The position numbers and the translations under genes are program-made. Source: Hydra vulgaris (Eukaryota > Cnidaria > Hydrozoa > Anthoathecata > Hydridae). Taken from it: a stretch of DNA of 64,000 nucleotides. Each line of letters starts with the position of its first letter. The first letter of the stretch is position 1. Positions 30,328 to 38,935 of this stretch are shown in pieces. The DNA lies in the NCBI RefSeq assembly GCF_038396675.1, contig NC_088921.1, positions 21,151,001-21,215,000 on the forward strand, written 5' to 3'. Below the pieces are notes generated by a model. That model was not told where the DNA came from, made no database searches, and was given only the letters and a program-made list of their open reading frames with translations.

Positions 30328-31821
30328 ATGCTACTATTAGATCCAAGAAATACCATGGAAATAGATACAGAAATAGCGGCTGCTACAGCCCAGAACAAAT
30401 GCTATATGCAAGCTGCAAACAAAACCTATGCACAAGCAGCAACCAATAACGATAACGCATACGACTATAGCGCCCTAAATAATACTCTCTTATGTAAGGT
30501 TAACGCTAAAATTAGCGACAACGATTTCTTAGTTGCTATTGAAGAGGCCGGATATGATAAATACCTATTCGGATACCAACAAATCCGTAACGGCTCAATA
30601 ATTGAGATCGTTATGAAAAACGACAAAATTAAAAAAACGATTCTTGAAAAAGGATTAAATATTAATGGTGTAAACCACCGATTCTACCAATCTACTCCAT
30701 CGAGAAACATTAGTAAAAAGGTAACTGTTTCCATCCTCGGGTTACCAATTGAAAAAAGTAATTATCCTGCTGGTAAATTTCTAGAACAGCTCGGATACGG
30801 AAAACATATTAAAACTAAACCTATATTTAAAAAAACACCAAACAACAAATCGCTCTATTACTCCGGCATCATAGTTGCGATTATGGACAAATTAGAAAAA
30901 CCAATTCCAAGGTTTATAAAACTGAATGGGTATGAGGTTAGGGCAATCTACAACGGCCAGGAAGATGTGGGAAAGCCACAAAACAAAGTAAACCCGAATC
31001 AGAAAAACGAAGACAAAGTTGTTTGCGAATCAACTAGTAGCATTCACCAAGTTATACCACCTATAGAAACACAAAATCGGAATATTATTAAAACGACCGA
31101 GGATATGGGAATAGAAAAGGAAACGAATGAACATGAGAAGAATTTAGAAATACAAATAACAGTAGAAAATATAGAACTTCAGGCAGCAAACGAAAACAGA
31201 ATTAGTAAAAACGATGAAGATAATAGCGAAGTCGATGAAAGAAATGAAAATGATAATGAACAGGATAGTAGTAAAGTAAGTGATATAGCTAAGAGTAAAG
31301 ATGCTGATGGCCAAAGTGAAAAAGATGTCTTCAGCAAAGAAGATGACAATCTGGACAACGTGGAAATACCTACAGAATATAGACACATGTCACATATAGA
31401 CAAGGTCAATTATAACTGGAAGACCTTTAAAAATTTTGACCGACTAAACTGTAGCAAGGAAGAATTACTAAAATTTAAAGCCTTTAAGAAACTCGAATGG
31501 CAACAATATAACACTGCAAAAATGAATTACTATAAATCACTCAAAGATCTGGAAAAAAAAATAGGAAAAATTACACCACTTATTTTCGAAAAAATGGACT
31601 CCAGTGAAATATATTCATTTAATATGAAAGAATTTAAAAATTTTAACATCAAAACCGCAGATAACACCGAAAAGACAAAATATACTGCTTGTAAAAGGGC
31701 AGAATGGAAACAACGAAAGAAGGAATTTTTCCAATATATTAAAGATCATGAAAGAAAACAAGAAGAACGTAATTTAAAAAAGCAAACGTATCAAGCCAAG
31801 AGAGCAAAAATAACACCTTAA
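30328..31821 (+). CDS. E8 ORF1 with C-terminal tandem W/F module
   Basis: 497 aa from ATG 30328 (MLLLDPRNTMEID). The core is KTYAQAATNN, NNTLLCKVNAKISDNDFLVAIEEAG ... ILEKGLNINGVNHRFYQST, then VTVSILGLPIE ... LGYGKHIKTKP ... YYSGIIVAIMDKLEKPIP ... GYEVRAIYNGQE. An acidic Asp/Ser/Glu linker covers about 240-350. The module has repeat 1 at about 361-395 (NYNWKTFKNFDRLNCSKEEL, then KKLEWQQY) and repeat 2 at about 428-468 (IYSFNMKEFKNFN, then CKRAEWKQRKKEF), then a charged helix-like end. No ORF2 follows. Confidence 0.92.
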   Translation: MLLLDPRNTMEIDTEIAAATAQNKCYMQAANKTYAQAATNNDNAYDYSALNNTLLCKVNAKISDNDFLVAIEEAGYDKYLFGYQQIRNGSIIEIVMKNDKIKKTILEKGLNINGVNHRFYQSTPSRNISKKVTVSILGLPIEKSNYPAGKFLEQLGYGKHIKTKPIFKKTPNNKSLYYSGIIVAIMDKLEKPIPRFIKLNGYEVRAIYNGQEDVGKPQNKVNPNQKNEDKVVCESTSSIHQVIPPIETQNRNIIKTTEDMGIEKETNEHEKNLEIQITVENIELQAANENRISKNDEDNSEVDERNENDNEQDSSKVSDIAKSKDADGQSEKDVFSKEDDNLDNVEIPTEYRHMSHIDKVNYNWKTFKNFDRLNCSKEELLKFKAFKKLEWQQYNTAKMNYYKSLKDLEKKIGKITPLIFEKMDSSEIYSFNMKEFKNFNIKTADNTEKTKYTACKRAEWKQRKKEFFQYIKDHERKQEERNLKKQTYQAKRAKITP

Positions 31822-32076
31822 AAAGAAAATTAAAAAGCAGCATTAAATAAAAAAATTTTAAACAAAACAATTAAAAAAGTATTAAACAAAAAATTATGAT
31901 GTTATAATGTCGCATCCAAGAGCTACCTTATTAACATTATTTAACTTGAAAAAAAATATCAACAAAAATAAAAATATAAAATTAACAAAACATAATAAAA
32001 ATATAAAACAATTAAAACAAAAACAAAAAATATAAAATAAATAATCAACCTACTAGGGCCTTGGACTAGCTGGTGG

Positions 32077-32121
<45 letters not shown>

Positions 32122-32124
<3 letters not shown>

Positions 32125-32271
32125 TCTGTTCTTATCAGTTTAATATCTGGTACGCCGGCACAGTCCGGCTCATATATTAATCTGATTTTTGGCATTAGGT
32201 CATGGGATCATAGGTTTACCTTGCCCTGACCACGGGTTGCCTCGGCTTTGCACTACTGCTGAGCGCGGCCC
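32122..32271 (+). pseudogene. U2 snRNA 3' fragment (nt 36-185) after E8
   Basis: Unchanged U2 nt 36-185; normal spacer 32272-32452. Confidence 0.93.
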
Positions 32272-32452
32272 AGATTGGAAAAAAGAAAATATCTTCACTT
32301 TCAGAGTGTCTAACATCGCTAATGGTCTCAGCTGCTGCTGCTGATGATGCTGCTGATGATGACGACGACGAAAATGATTAGACGTTCTAATTCAAACCAC
32401 AAGTACATTGTTGAAGACGGCGTCAGTCCGACTATGTCTGCAGTGTTCAGTT

Positions 32453-32483
32453 ATCGCTTCTCGGCCTAATGGCTAAGATCAAG
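32453..32483 (+). pseudogene. U2 snRNA 5' fragment (nt 1-31) before E9
   Basis: U2 runs to AAGATCAAG, then AGTGGTACACTCTG. As with E2 and E5, no GTATCTGTTCTT duplication is present. Confidence 0.9.
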
Positions 32484-32646
32484 AGTGGTACACTCTGATT
32501 TATTAGTATTAGTACGAGCTAGTGGTTATATAGGGTATATAGAGTGTATAGGGTGAATTGAGATTTAAGGAGGGTGTTAGTGGTGTCTTGAGGGGGACTA
32601 GTATTTACAGTAATTTTGAGTACTGTTGTACGTTGTCAAAATCATT

Positions 32647-33852
32647 ATGGAAGATTGTGTAAGCAATTGCCAAAATATTCTTGATAATATTCATGATCAT
32701 TTAGAAATAGAATGTAATGAAAATAACGAATGTCGCTCAGGTTTGATTTATCCTGAATTAATACAAAATACCAAAACCAAGTTTTCATATGCGCAAGCCG
32801 CAAAAGTTAATTATCCTAATCAATTCTTAAGACAACTTAATAAAACGTTATTATGTAAACTAGAATTAAATACGTCTATCAATGATGTTCTTATGGCTTT
32901 AGAAGAAAATGATCTAGACGGAGGTATTGAAGGCGTCCAAATTATACGGGCGGGAACAATGTTAGAAATAACTATTAAAAATGATAAAATAAAAAACAAA
33001 CTTCTAGAACGAGGGCTAGACATAAACGGCTATCACCATCGTTTTTATAATTCCACTCCAACGAGAAATGTTAGTACTCGGGTAAATGTTTCTGTTTTAG
33101 GTCTGCCACTTGAGTATAAAGGCTGCATTGTCGGTAGAATTCTTGAGCAAAAAGGATATGGCAAACATATATACTCAAAATCCATTATGAAAAAAACACC
33201 AAAAAAGGGCACGGAATATTATTCTGGTATACTGGTTGCGGTAATGGACAACTTATACGAACCTATACCGAAAACAATAGAAATTGAAGGTTATACGGTT
33301 AGAATAATTCACACAGGGCAAGAAGGCAATCCAAAGATCGAAAATAAACTCACAAGTGTAACGGATAACAACAAGGGCAGAGAGACAAGCTTAAGTAAAA
33401 CAGAAAAGATACCTTCAGTAAGCCCTTTAATTGATAGCAATGCCGATATAAATATAATCCAAACTAAAACATTAACTAAAACTGTAGCAAATATTGAAAA
33501 GGAAAAAGAAAATGAGGAGAACCTGACTATAAATGAATTAAGTGAAATAAAAACAAATAATAACGAATCAGACGTAAAAGAAAAAGATGCAGAAACTGAT
33601 GAGACAATGCTTAATGAATATAACCATGATGATAACAACAGCGAACTAGAAGAGTCAAGCGATATGGATATGATAGGGTTACGAGACAAAAATAATAAAA
33701 GGAAAATAACACCACAAACAATAAAAAATCACACAAAACGATCTAACAGAGACAATAATCTATGTGGGAAGGTCTCCTACCAAAATCAAGAAAACCAAAT
33801 AAAAATACAAAACCAAAAATCAAATAAAAATATAAATTTTAAAATCAAATAA
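32647..33852 (+). CDS. E9 ORF1, RNA-binding protein of a LINE
   Basis: 401 aa from the first ATG at 32647 (MEDCVSNCQNIL); the open frame begins at 32626 without ATG. FSYAQAAK is followed by NKTLLCKLELNTSINDVLMALEEN ... LLERGLDINGYHHRFYNST and VNVSVLGLPLE ... KGYGKHIYSKSIM ... YYSGILVAVMDNLYEPIP ... GYTVRIIHTGQE. The tail is Asn/Glu/Thr-rich and then basic and Gln/Asn-rich. There is no W/F module. Confidence 0.88.
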   Translation: MEDCVSNCQNILDNIHDHLEIECNENNECRSGLIYPELIQNTKTKFSYAQAAKVNYPNQFLRQLNKTLLCKLELNTSINDVLMALEENDLDGGIEGVQIIRAGTMLEITIKNDKIKNKLLERGLDINGYHHRFYNSTPTRNVSTRVNVSVLGLPLEYKGCIVGRILEQKGYGKHIYSKSIMKKTPKKGTEYYSGILVAVMDNLYEPIPKTIEIEGYTVRIIHTGQEGNPKIENKLTSVTDNNKGRETSLSKTEKIPSVSPLIDSNADINIIQTKTLTKTVANIEKEKENEENLTINELSEIKTNNNESDVKEKDAETDETMLNEYNHDDNNSELEESSDMDMIGLRDKNNKRKITPQTIKNHTKRSNRDNNLCGKVSYQNQENQIKIQNQKSNKNINFKIK

Positions 33853-33977
33853 AAATAAAAATAATAAAAGAAAAAATCCAAATAAAAATATAAAAGTCCA
33901 AAACCAAATAAAAATATAAAATTAAGAAAAGCAAACAAAAATAAAAAAATCCAAAAAATTAAAAAAAAAACACTAAA

Positions 33978-36900
33978 ATGGCTTTCAGAATTCTTACCAT
34001 AAATGTAAATGGCCTAAATGCCGATATAAAAAGAAACAACTTCATGAACTTTTTTAAGGAAATGAACTATGATATTGTATGTGTTCAGGAGACGCACTGT
34101 ACAAATGAAAAGAAGGACCTATGGAATAAAGAGTGGGAAAATAAAATCGGGGGATCTTCTATCTGGAACAACAACAGTAACAAAAGTTGTGGTGTCGCCA
34201 TATTTACCAAACTTAAAACCATATTTCAGGAGGTAACTCAGGATGAAAACGGTAGAATCCTGGCAGTCACAATTAACTTTGAAAACACTGCAACCAGAAT
34301 TATAAATATATACGCACCAAATAATCCACAGGAAAAAGAGAACTTTTTTAGCACTCTAAACAAACACACAAAATTATGTGACAGTATATACCTCGCAGGA
34401 GACTTCAATATGGTAGTTGACCCAACACTAGATAGAGAAGGAGGTGACCTCTACAACCCAAACAATATCTTAGGAAAACAAAACTTAAATAGATTCTGTG
34501 AAAAATACAATCTTTCAGATACATTTCGAGTCCTTAATCCACATAAAAAAGAATTTACATACAACAGTCCTGATCAAAGTTTTTGCAGTAGAATCGACAG
34601 AATTTATACGATAGTGGAAAAAACAAAAAAGCATAAGGCCACAATAGTAGAAACAGGTTTGAGTGACCACAGAGGACTTTTGTACGAAATATTTATTGAA
34701 GCACAAAACAAAAGAGGGCCAGGCTATTGGCATTTAAATGTCACCCTTCTTTCTGACGTACGTTTTAGAGAAAGTCTAAAAACAAAATTCGAAAAACAAA
34801 AAACAAAAAAAGACGTATACGATAGCAAAAGCCAATGGTGGGACATGATCAAATACAAAATTAAATCTACTGCCATCGACCTATCCTCAAAAATACAAAA
34901 AGAAAAAAATCTGAAAAAACTAACCTTAGAACAACAAATAAACACAGAAATGCAGTCGGGAAAGCCAAATTACGAAATTGTTAAAAATCTTGAACTGGAA
35001 CTAAAAGAGCTGTTAAGAAAGAATGGAGTTTTCATTCGAACTAAACAAACTATTGTCGAGGATGACGAATCCCCCTCAAAAACATTATTTCAAATGGAAA
35101 GAAACAATCAAGCAAAAAAAACAATAACAACGCTCAAGGATGGAGAAAGTACAATTATAGAAACAAAGAGTATACTTCCAAAAATAAGAGAATACTATAA
35201 AACCCTATACAAAAAAACAAATATAGCCAAAGAAAATCAAAGAAAGTTTTTATCCTGTATTGATAAGTCCTTGACAGACGACCAGAATGCTTCGCTTAAC
35301 ATCAGGTTCAGTAAAGAAGAACTTCATAATGCAACTATGTCACTTAAAAAAGGAAAGACTCCAGGTGTTGATGGAATACCTATAGAGTTCTACCAGGAGT
35401 TTTGGGATATTGTTGGTGAGGAATTCACAAACCTAGCCAACATGATCATATTTGATACCGAGGAACAACTTTCATGGTCACAAAGAACTGCTCTCATTAG
35501 TCTTCTACCAAAGGGAGGAGACTTAACTGAGTTGAAAAATTGGCGACCTATTTCACTACTCTGTAGTGATTATAAAATAATAACAAAAGCTCTGGCTTTA
35601 AGATTATCAAATGTACTAGATTTTTTATTCGGAACATCTCAAACGTGCTCGGTCCCGGGCAGAAACATCTATTCTAACATTTTTCTAGTTCGGGATCTCA
35701 TTCAATATACCAATGAAAAAAATATCAAAAGCTTTATCCTGACAATTGATCAAGAAAAAGCTTTTGACAAGATTGATCGTAACTATCTAATTGAAGTAAT
35801 GGAAAAATACAACCTCGGAAAAAACTTCGTAAATGCTATAAAGCAAACTTTGAAAAACAACCAGTCCTTAATTCTAAACAATGGATATATGAGTGAGCCC
35901 CTAAATATTGAAAGAGGAGTTAGGCAAGGGGATCCTGTATCACTGATGTTATACTGCTTAGCAGTGGAACCGCTTGCTATCTCAATTAGAAATAACCATA
36001 AAATTGACGGAATTCCACTGCCAGGTTCAAAAACAACTCTAAAAGTCATGCAATATGCAGATGATACATCAATTTTTATTAAAAACTCTTACTCAGTTAA
36101 TGAAGTGTTTGAAACCCTTGACAGATTCGAAGAGGCGTCAGGATCAAACATTAATAGAGAGAAAACAAAAGCGCTAGCTCTAGGTGGCTTCAACTACCTT
36201 GAATACGAAAAAACGATCATCGCACTCAAACAAAAAAATTATAATATTCAGTGGTCAAATACAACAGGATTGAGAATTCTAGGAATACACTTTCACACTG
36301 ACCTTGCATTCACAGCCAGCATCAACTGGAATAAGGCCTACGGCAACTTTGCCAAAAGGGTTGGAGGCTTTAAATTTAGGAATGTTTCGCTAAGATGCAA
36401 GGCTATGTTTATTAATACTCTTGCTCTCTCTAAAATATGGTTTGTGGCCAATGTTTTTCCGCTTAACAAACTACAAGGAAAACAAATAAAAAAAGATATT
36501 TCCAGGTATCTGTGGAATAGTGAATATGCAGAGCCAATCAAAAGAGATATCCTCAACTTACCCGTAGACAAAGGAGGTCTTGGAATATTAGATATAGAAA
36601 AGCAAGGTATAGCTCTGAGATTGAAACATATATTTAACATGAGAGAAAGTCAAAACCCTCACGAACTGTACTATTTACAAAACTTCTTTTTAGGATATCC
36701 TCTCAATAAATATGCCAAAAGACACTTCCAACAATGGCTATATCTCACAGAAAATAAATTTCCAAAATCACTTAATTTTCCTCCTTTTTATTATAATGAT
36801 ATTTTGGAGACCTTAAAAAGATCTGAAGATATATTTAAAATAAATAAAAAAACTGCAAAAAATCTTTACTGTTATATACAGAGGACACAAGAAAACACAA

Positions 36901-37565
36901 GCATTACGAAAATACATGCAGCCTGGGAAGCAAAACTGCAAAGAAATTTACCATGGTCATCAATTTGGCAAAGAAGTTTTAATTCATATGCCCAAGGTCC
37001 TTGTAAGAACACACTGTGGAGAATCTTAACAGATTCGATACCAACTCTAGAAAAAATACATGCCTGGAAAAGAAACCGTGGGAGAGGAAACGGTTTATGT
37101 AAATCATGCGAAAAAAAGGAGAATACCCTGCATCCTTTTCTCCATTGCAAAAAAGCAAGAAGAGTTTGGAATAGCATGAAACCAATCTACAAATCCCTTC
37201 TACCTAGTAGGGACTTTAATATAGTACACGTAATATTTCAAATTAACATCGAAGACCTAGTAAAAAATAATAAACTTGCAAAACTTATAACAACAATAAC
37301 ACATATAGTTACAACCGAGTTATGGAGGGCAAGAAATAAAAGATTAAAAGAAAACACAAATATAACAGCTCTCGCAATATTTCAAAATATTAAAAGCGAA
37401 ATAAAATATATATGGAGAGTAAAGTACAATAAAGCCCTCAGGGAGAACAACATCACAAACTTCCACGAAACTTACTCAATAAACAATGCCATCAGTGTAT
37501 TCGACCTAAACAACTTAATCTTTACATTTAAAAAAAAAAAAAACAAACTAACAAACAAAGAATAA
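33978..37565 (+). CDS. E9 ORF2: AP endonuclease-reverse transcriptase, intact
   Basis: 1195 aa from ATG 33978 (MAFRILTINVNGLNADIKRN). APE: QETHC, GDFNMVVDP, SRIDRIYT, LSDHRG. RT: KTPGVDGIPIEFYQ, WRPISLLCSDYK, IDQEKAFDKIDR, RGVRQGDPVS, QYADDTS (Tyr693). Finger: CKSCEKKENTLHPFLHC. The 11 extra residues against E2 and E7 are a Lys-rich end (KKKKNKLTNKE) encoded by the start of the A-rich 3' region. All catalytic residues are visible. Confidence 0.95.
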   Translation: MAFRILTINVNGLNADIKRNNFMNFFKEMNYDIVCVQETHCTNEKKDLWNKEWENKIGGSSIWNNNSNKSCGVAIFTKLKTIFQEVTQDENGRILAVTINFENTATRIINIYAPNNPQEKENFFSTLNKHTKLCDSIYLAGDFNMVVDPTLDREGGDLYNPNNILGKQNLNRFCEKYNLSDTFRVLNPHKKEFTYNSPDQSFCSRIDRIYTIVEKTKKHKATIVETGLSDHRGLLYEIFIEAQNKRGPGYWHLNVTLLSDVRFRESLKTKFEKQKTKKDVYDSKSQWWDMIKYKIKSTAIDLSSKIQKEKNLKKLTLEQQINTEMQSGKPNYEIVKNLELELKELLRKNGVFIRTKQTIVEDDESPSKTLFQMERNNQAKKTITTLKDGESTIIETKSILPKIREYYKTLYKKTNIAKENQRKFLSCIDKSLTDDQNASLNIRFSKEELHNATMSLKKGKTPGVDGIPIEFYQEFWDIVGEEFTNLANMIIFDTEEQLSWSQRTALISLLPKGGDLTELKNWRPISLLCSDYKIITKALALRLSNVLDFLFGTSQTCSVPGRNIYSNIFLVRDLIQYTNEKNIKSFILTIDQEKAFDKIDRNYLIEVMEKYNLGKNFVNAIKQTLKNNQSLILNNGYMSEPLNIERGVRQGDPVSLMLYCLAVEPLAISIRNNHKIDGIPLPGSKTTLKVMQYADDTSIFIKNSYSVNEVFETLDRFEEASGSNINREKTKALALGGFNYLEYEKTIIALKQKNYNIQWSNTTGLRILGIHFHTDLAFTASINWNKAYGNFAKRVGGFKFRNVSLRCKAMFINTLALSKIWFVANVFPLNKLQGKQIKKDISRYLWNSEYAEPIKRDILNLPVDKGGLGILDIEKQGIALRLKHIFNMRESQNPHELYYLQNFFLGYPLNKYAKRHFQQWLYLTENKFPKSLNFPPFYYNDILETLKRSEDIFKINKKTAKNLYCYIQRTQENTSITKIHAAWEAKLQRNLPWSSIWQRSFNSYAQGPCKNTLWRILTDSIPTLEKIHAWKRNRGRGNGLCKSCEKKENTLHPFLHCKKARRVWNSMKPIYKSLLPSRDFNIVHVIFQINIEDLVKNNKLAKLITTITHIVTTELWRARNKRLKENTNITALAIFQNIKSEIKYIWRVKYNKALRENNITNFHETYSINNAISVFDLNNLIFTFKKKKNKLTNKE

Positions 37566-37634
37566 ACTCCCAAACTAAAATCGCAATAAAATAATCCATA
37601 CCTTAATAATAAAAATAAAAAAATAAAAAAAATT

Positions 37635-37665
<31 letters not shown>

Positions 37666-37670
37666 AAAAA

Positions 37671-37820
37671 GTATCTGTTCTTATCAGTTTAATATCTGGT
37701 ACGCCGGCACAGTCCGGCTCATATATTAATCTGATTTTTGGCATTAGGTCATGGGATCATAGGTTTACCTTGCCCTGACCACGGGTTGCCTCGGCTTTGC
37801 ACTACTGTTGAGCGCGGCCC
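37671..37820 (+). pseudogene. U2 snRNA 3' fragment after E9, with one base change
   Basis: U2 nt 36-185 with C to T in the stem-loop IV region (ACTACTGTTGAGCG). The same change is in the fragment at 54088. Confidence 0.93.
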
Positions 37821-38001
37821 AGATTGGAAAAAAGAAAATATCTTCACTTTCAGAGTGTCTAACATCGCTAATGGTCTCAGCTGCTGCTGCTGATGATGCT
37901 GCTGATGATGACGACGACGAAAATGATTAGACGTTCTAATTCAAACCACAAGTACATTGTTGAAGACGGCGTCAGTCCGACTATGTCTGCAGTGTTCAGT
38001 T

Positions 38002-38048
38002 ATCGCTTCTCGGCCTAATGGCTAAGATCAAGTGTAGTATCTGTTCTT
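38002..38048 (+). pseudogene. U2 snRNA 5' fragment (nt 1-47) before E10
   Basis: U2 nt 1-47 with the 12-bp duplication at 38037-38048. ATG at 38018 (U2 nt 17) opens a frame that continues into E10. Confidence 0.93.
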
Positions 38049-38479
38049 TTAACTGGAGACGATTCAAGAACTTTGATCGTCTAAATTGCAGTAATGAAGA
38101 CCTAATAGAATTTAAAACATATAAAAAACTTGAATGGCTACAGTTCGAAAGAGCTAACACGAAGTATAAAGCAATAGACGAAAAAGTAAATCTTAATAAA
38201 ATTGTTATACCATCTGCATTTCAACAAATGGATTCCGGAGAAATGTATGCTTACAACATAAAAGAATTCCAGAACTTTGATAAAATGACTGCTGAAAGAA
38301 GTGAAAGGTATAGATATACAGCTTGTAGAAAAGCAGAGTGGGAACAGCGAAAAAAAGAGCATTCGCAGTTTCACCCTTACCACGAAAAGAAACAAAAAGA
38401 GCGTGATCTGAAAAAAGAAGCCTATCACTCAAAAAAGCTCAAATTAACGCCAGTAACAGAAGATCAAAAACTCACTTAA
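38018..38479 (+). CDS. U2-E10 fusion ORF: U2-encoded start joined to the W/F module
   Basis: 153 aa. The first ten residues (MAKIKCSICS) are read from U2 snRNA sequence and the target duplication; the rest is the C-terminal module of an E13-like ORF1: FNWRRFKNFDRLNCSNEDL ... KKLEWLQF, then MYAYNIKEFQNF ... CRKAEWEQRKKEH. The insertion is 5'-truncated exactly where the frame stays open. A capped RNA from the U2 promoter could in principle be translated. The sister copy E16 has lost two bases in the U2 part and the frame closes. Probably fortuitous, but open. Confidence 0.5.
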   Translation: MAKIKCSICSFNWRRFKNFDRLNCSNEDLIEFKTYKKLEWLQFERANTKYKAIDEKVNLNKIVIPSAFQQMDSGEMYAYNIKEFQNFDKMTAERSERYRYTACRKAEWEQRKKEHSQFHPYHEKKQKERDLKKEAYHSKKLKLTPVTEDQKLT

Positions 38480-38647
38480 AATCAAAATAAAAATAAAAAA
38501 TATATAAATCCTAAAAAAAGTATAAACAACAATATAAACAGACTTAAACATAATCAGAATAATAAAAAAAACAAAATAAAATAAAAATATAAAACTTCAT
38601 ATAAACAAATAAAAAATATAAAAACTGTAACCCGTTAAACGGTTTAG

Positions 38648-38678
<31 letters not shown>

Positions 38679-38680
38679 AA
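38049..38680 (+). mobile_element. E10: 5'-truncated ORF1-only element, family H5
   Basis: Begins TTAACTGGAG inside the C-terminal module and ends with the tail CCCGTTAAACGGTTTAG (a hairpin) and poly-A. The 12-bp duplication flanks it (38037 and 38681). The coding part is closest to E13. E16 is its duplicate. Confidence 0.92.
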
Positions 38681-38692
38681 GTATCTGTTCTT

Positions 38693-38809
38693 GATTCTTG
38701 ATCTTAGGTATAAAACTGAGCTAGTGATCACCTTTAGTGAGGTCTACGTGCCTCATTAGTGATTGCTAAGGGTTTACCTTACCCCTTCAACGGGTTGCCG
38801 GTACGGCAA
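38693..38809 (+). promoter_or_regulatory. E11 U2-like 5' module
   Basis: TTTACCTTACCCCTTCAACG and GGTTGCC (38773-38799) parallel U2 nt 129-155, 80 nt from the junction (81 in U2). AGTGAGGT (about 38734) can pair with ACCTTACC at 7 of 8 positions, like U2 stem III (GGCA-tt-AGGT with ACCTTGCC). TTGCCG-gta-CGGCAA (38795-38809) is a hairpin at the stem-loop IV position. Stem bases differ from E4 but pairing is kept. Confidence 0.72.
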
Positions 38810-38935
38810 TTTTAGTTTGGAGAGGTTTAAGGGAGATTGAGTTTTAGTGAATATTGAGTGTTTTATGAGTGTTAGGAGGTCTACTGGCCTTTAGAGTGAC
38901 AGAGAGGTTATTTATACGTTGAGTATAAACTAATC

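Larger units (their letters stand above)
30028..32121 (+). mobile_element. E8: ORF1-only element, family H1, stacked on E7
   Basis: Starts ATCTTAGTTTAATTAGG right after 12 bases of U2 that follow the E7 tail, and ends in poly-A before the U2 3' fragment. E8 thus inserted in the target site rebuilt at the E7 3' end. It has a 300-bp 5' UTR with U2-like module, one ORF, a box GTCGCATCCAAGAGCTAC, and the tail CTAGGGCCTTGGACTAG. E12, E15 and E18 are near-identical copies. Confidence 0.94.
32484..37670 (+). mobile_element. E9: full-length U2-specific LINE, family C, both ORFs open
   Basis: The left end forms a small hairpin (AGAGTG-gta-CACTCT, from about 32482). The 5' UTR has CGAGCTAGTGG, shared with ORF1-only elements (CGAGCTAGTGATC in E8 and E13). 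ORF1, an A-rich linker (33853-33977), ORF2, and a very short 3' UTR with an A-rich tail follow. Both ORFs are open, so this is a third candidate active copy. Its 5' motif makes it the window's best candidate relative of the half-elements. Confidence 0.94.
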
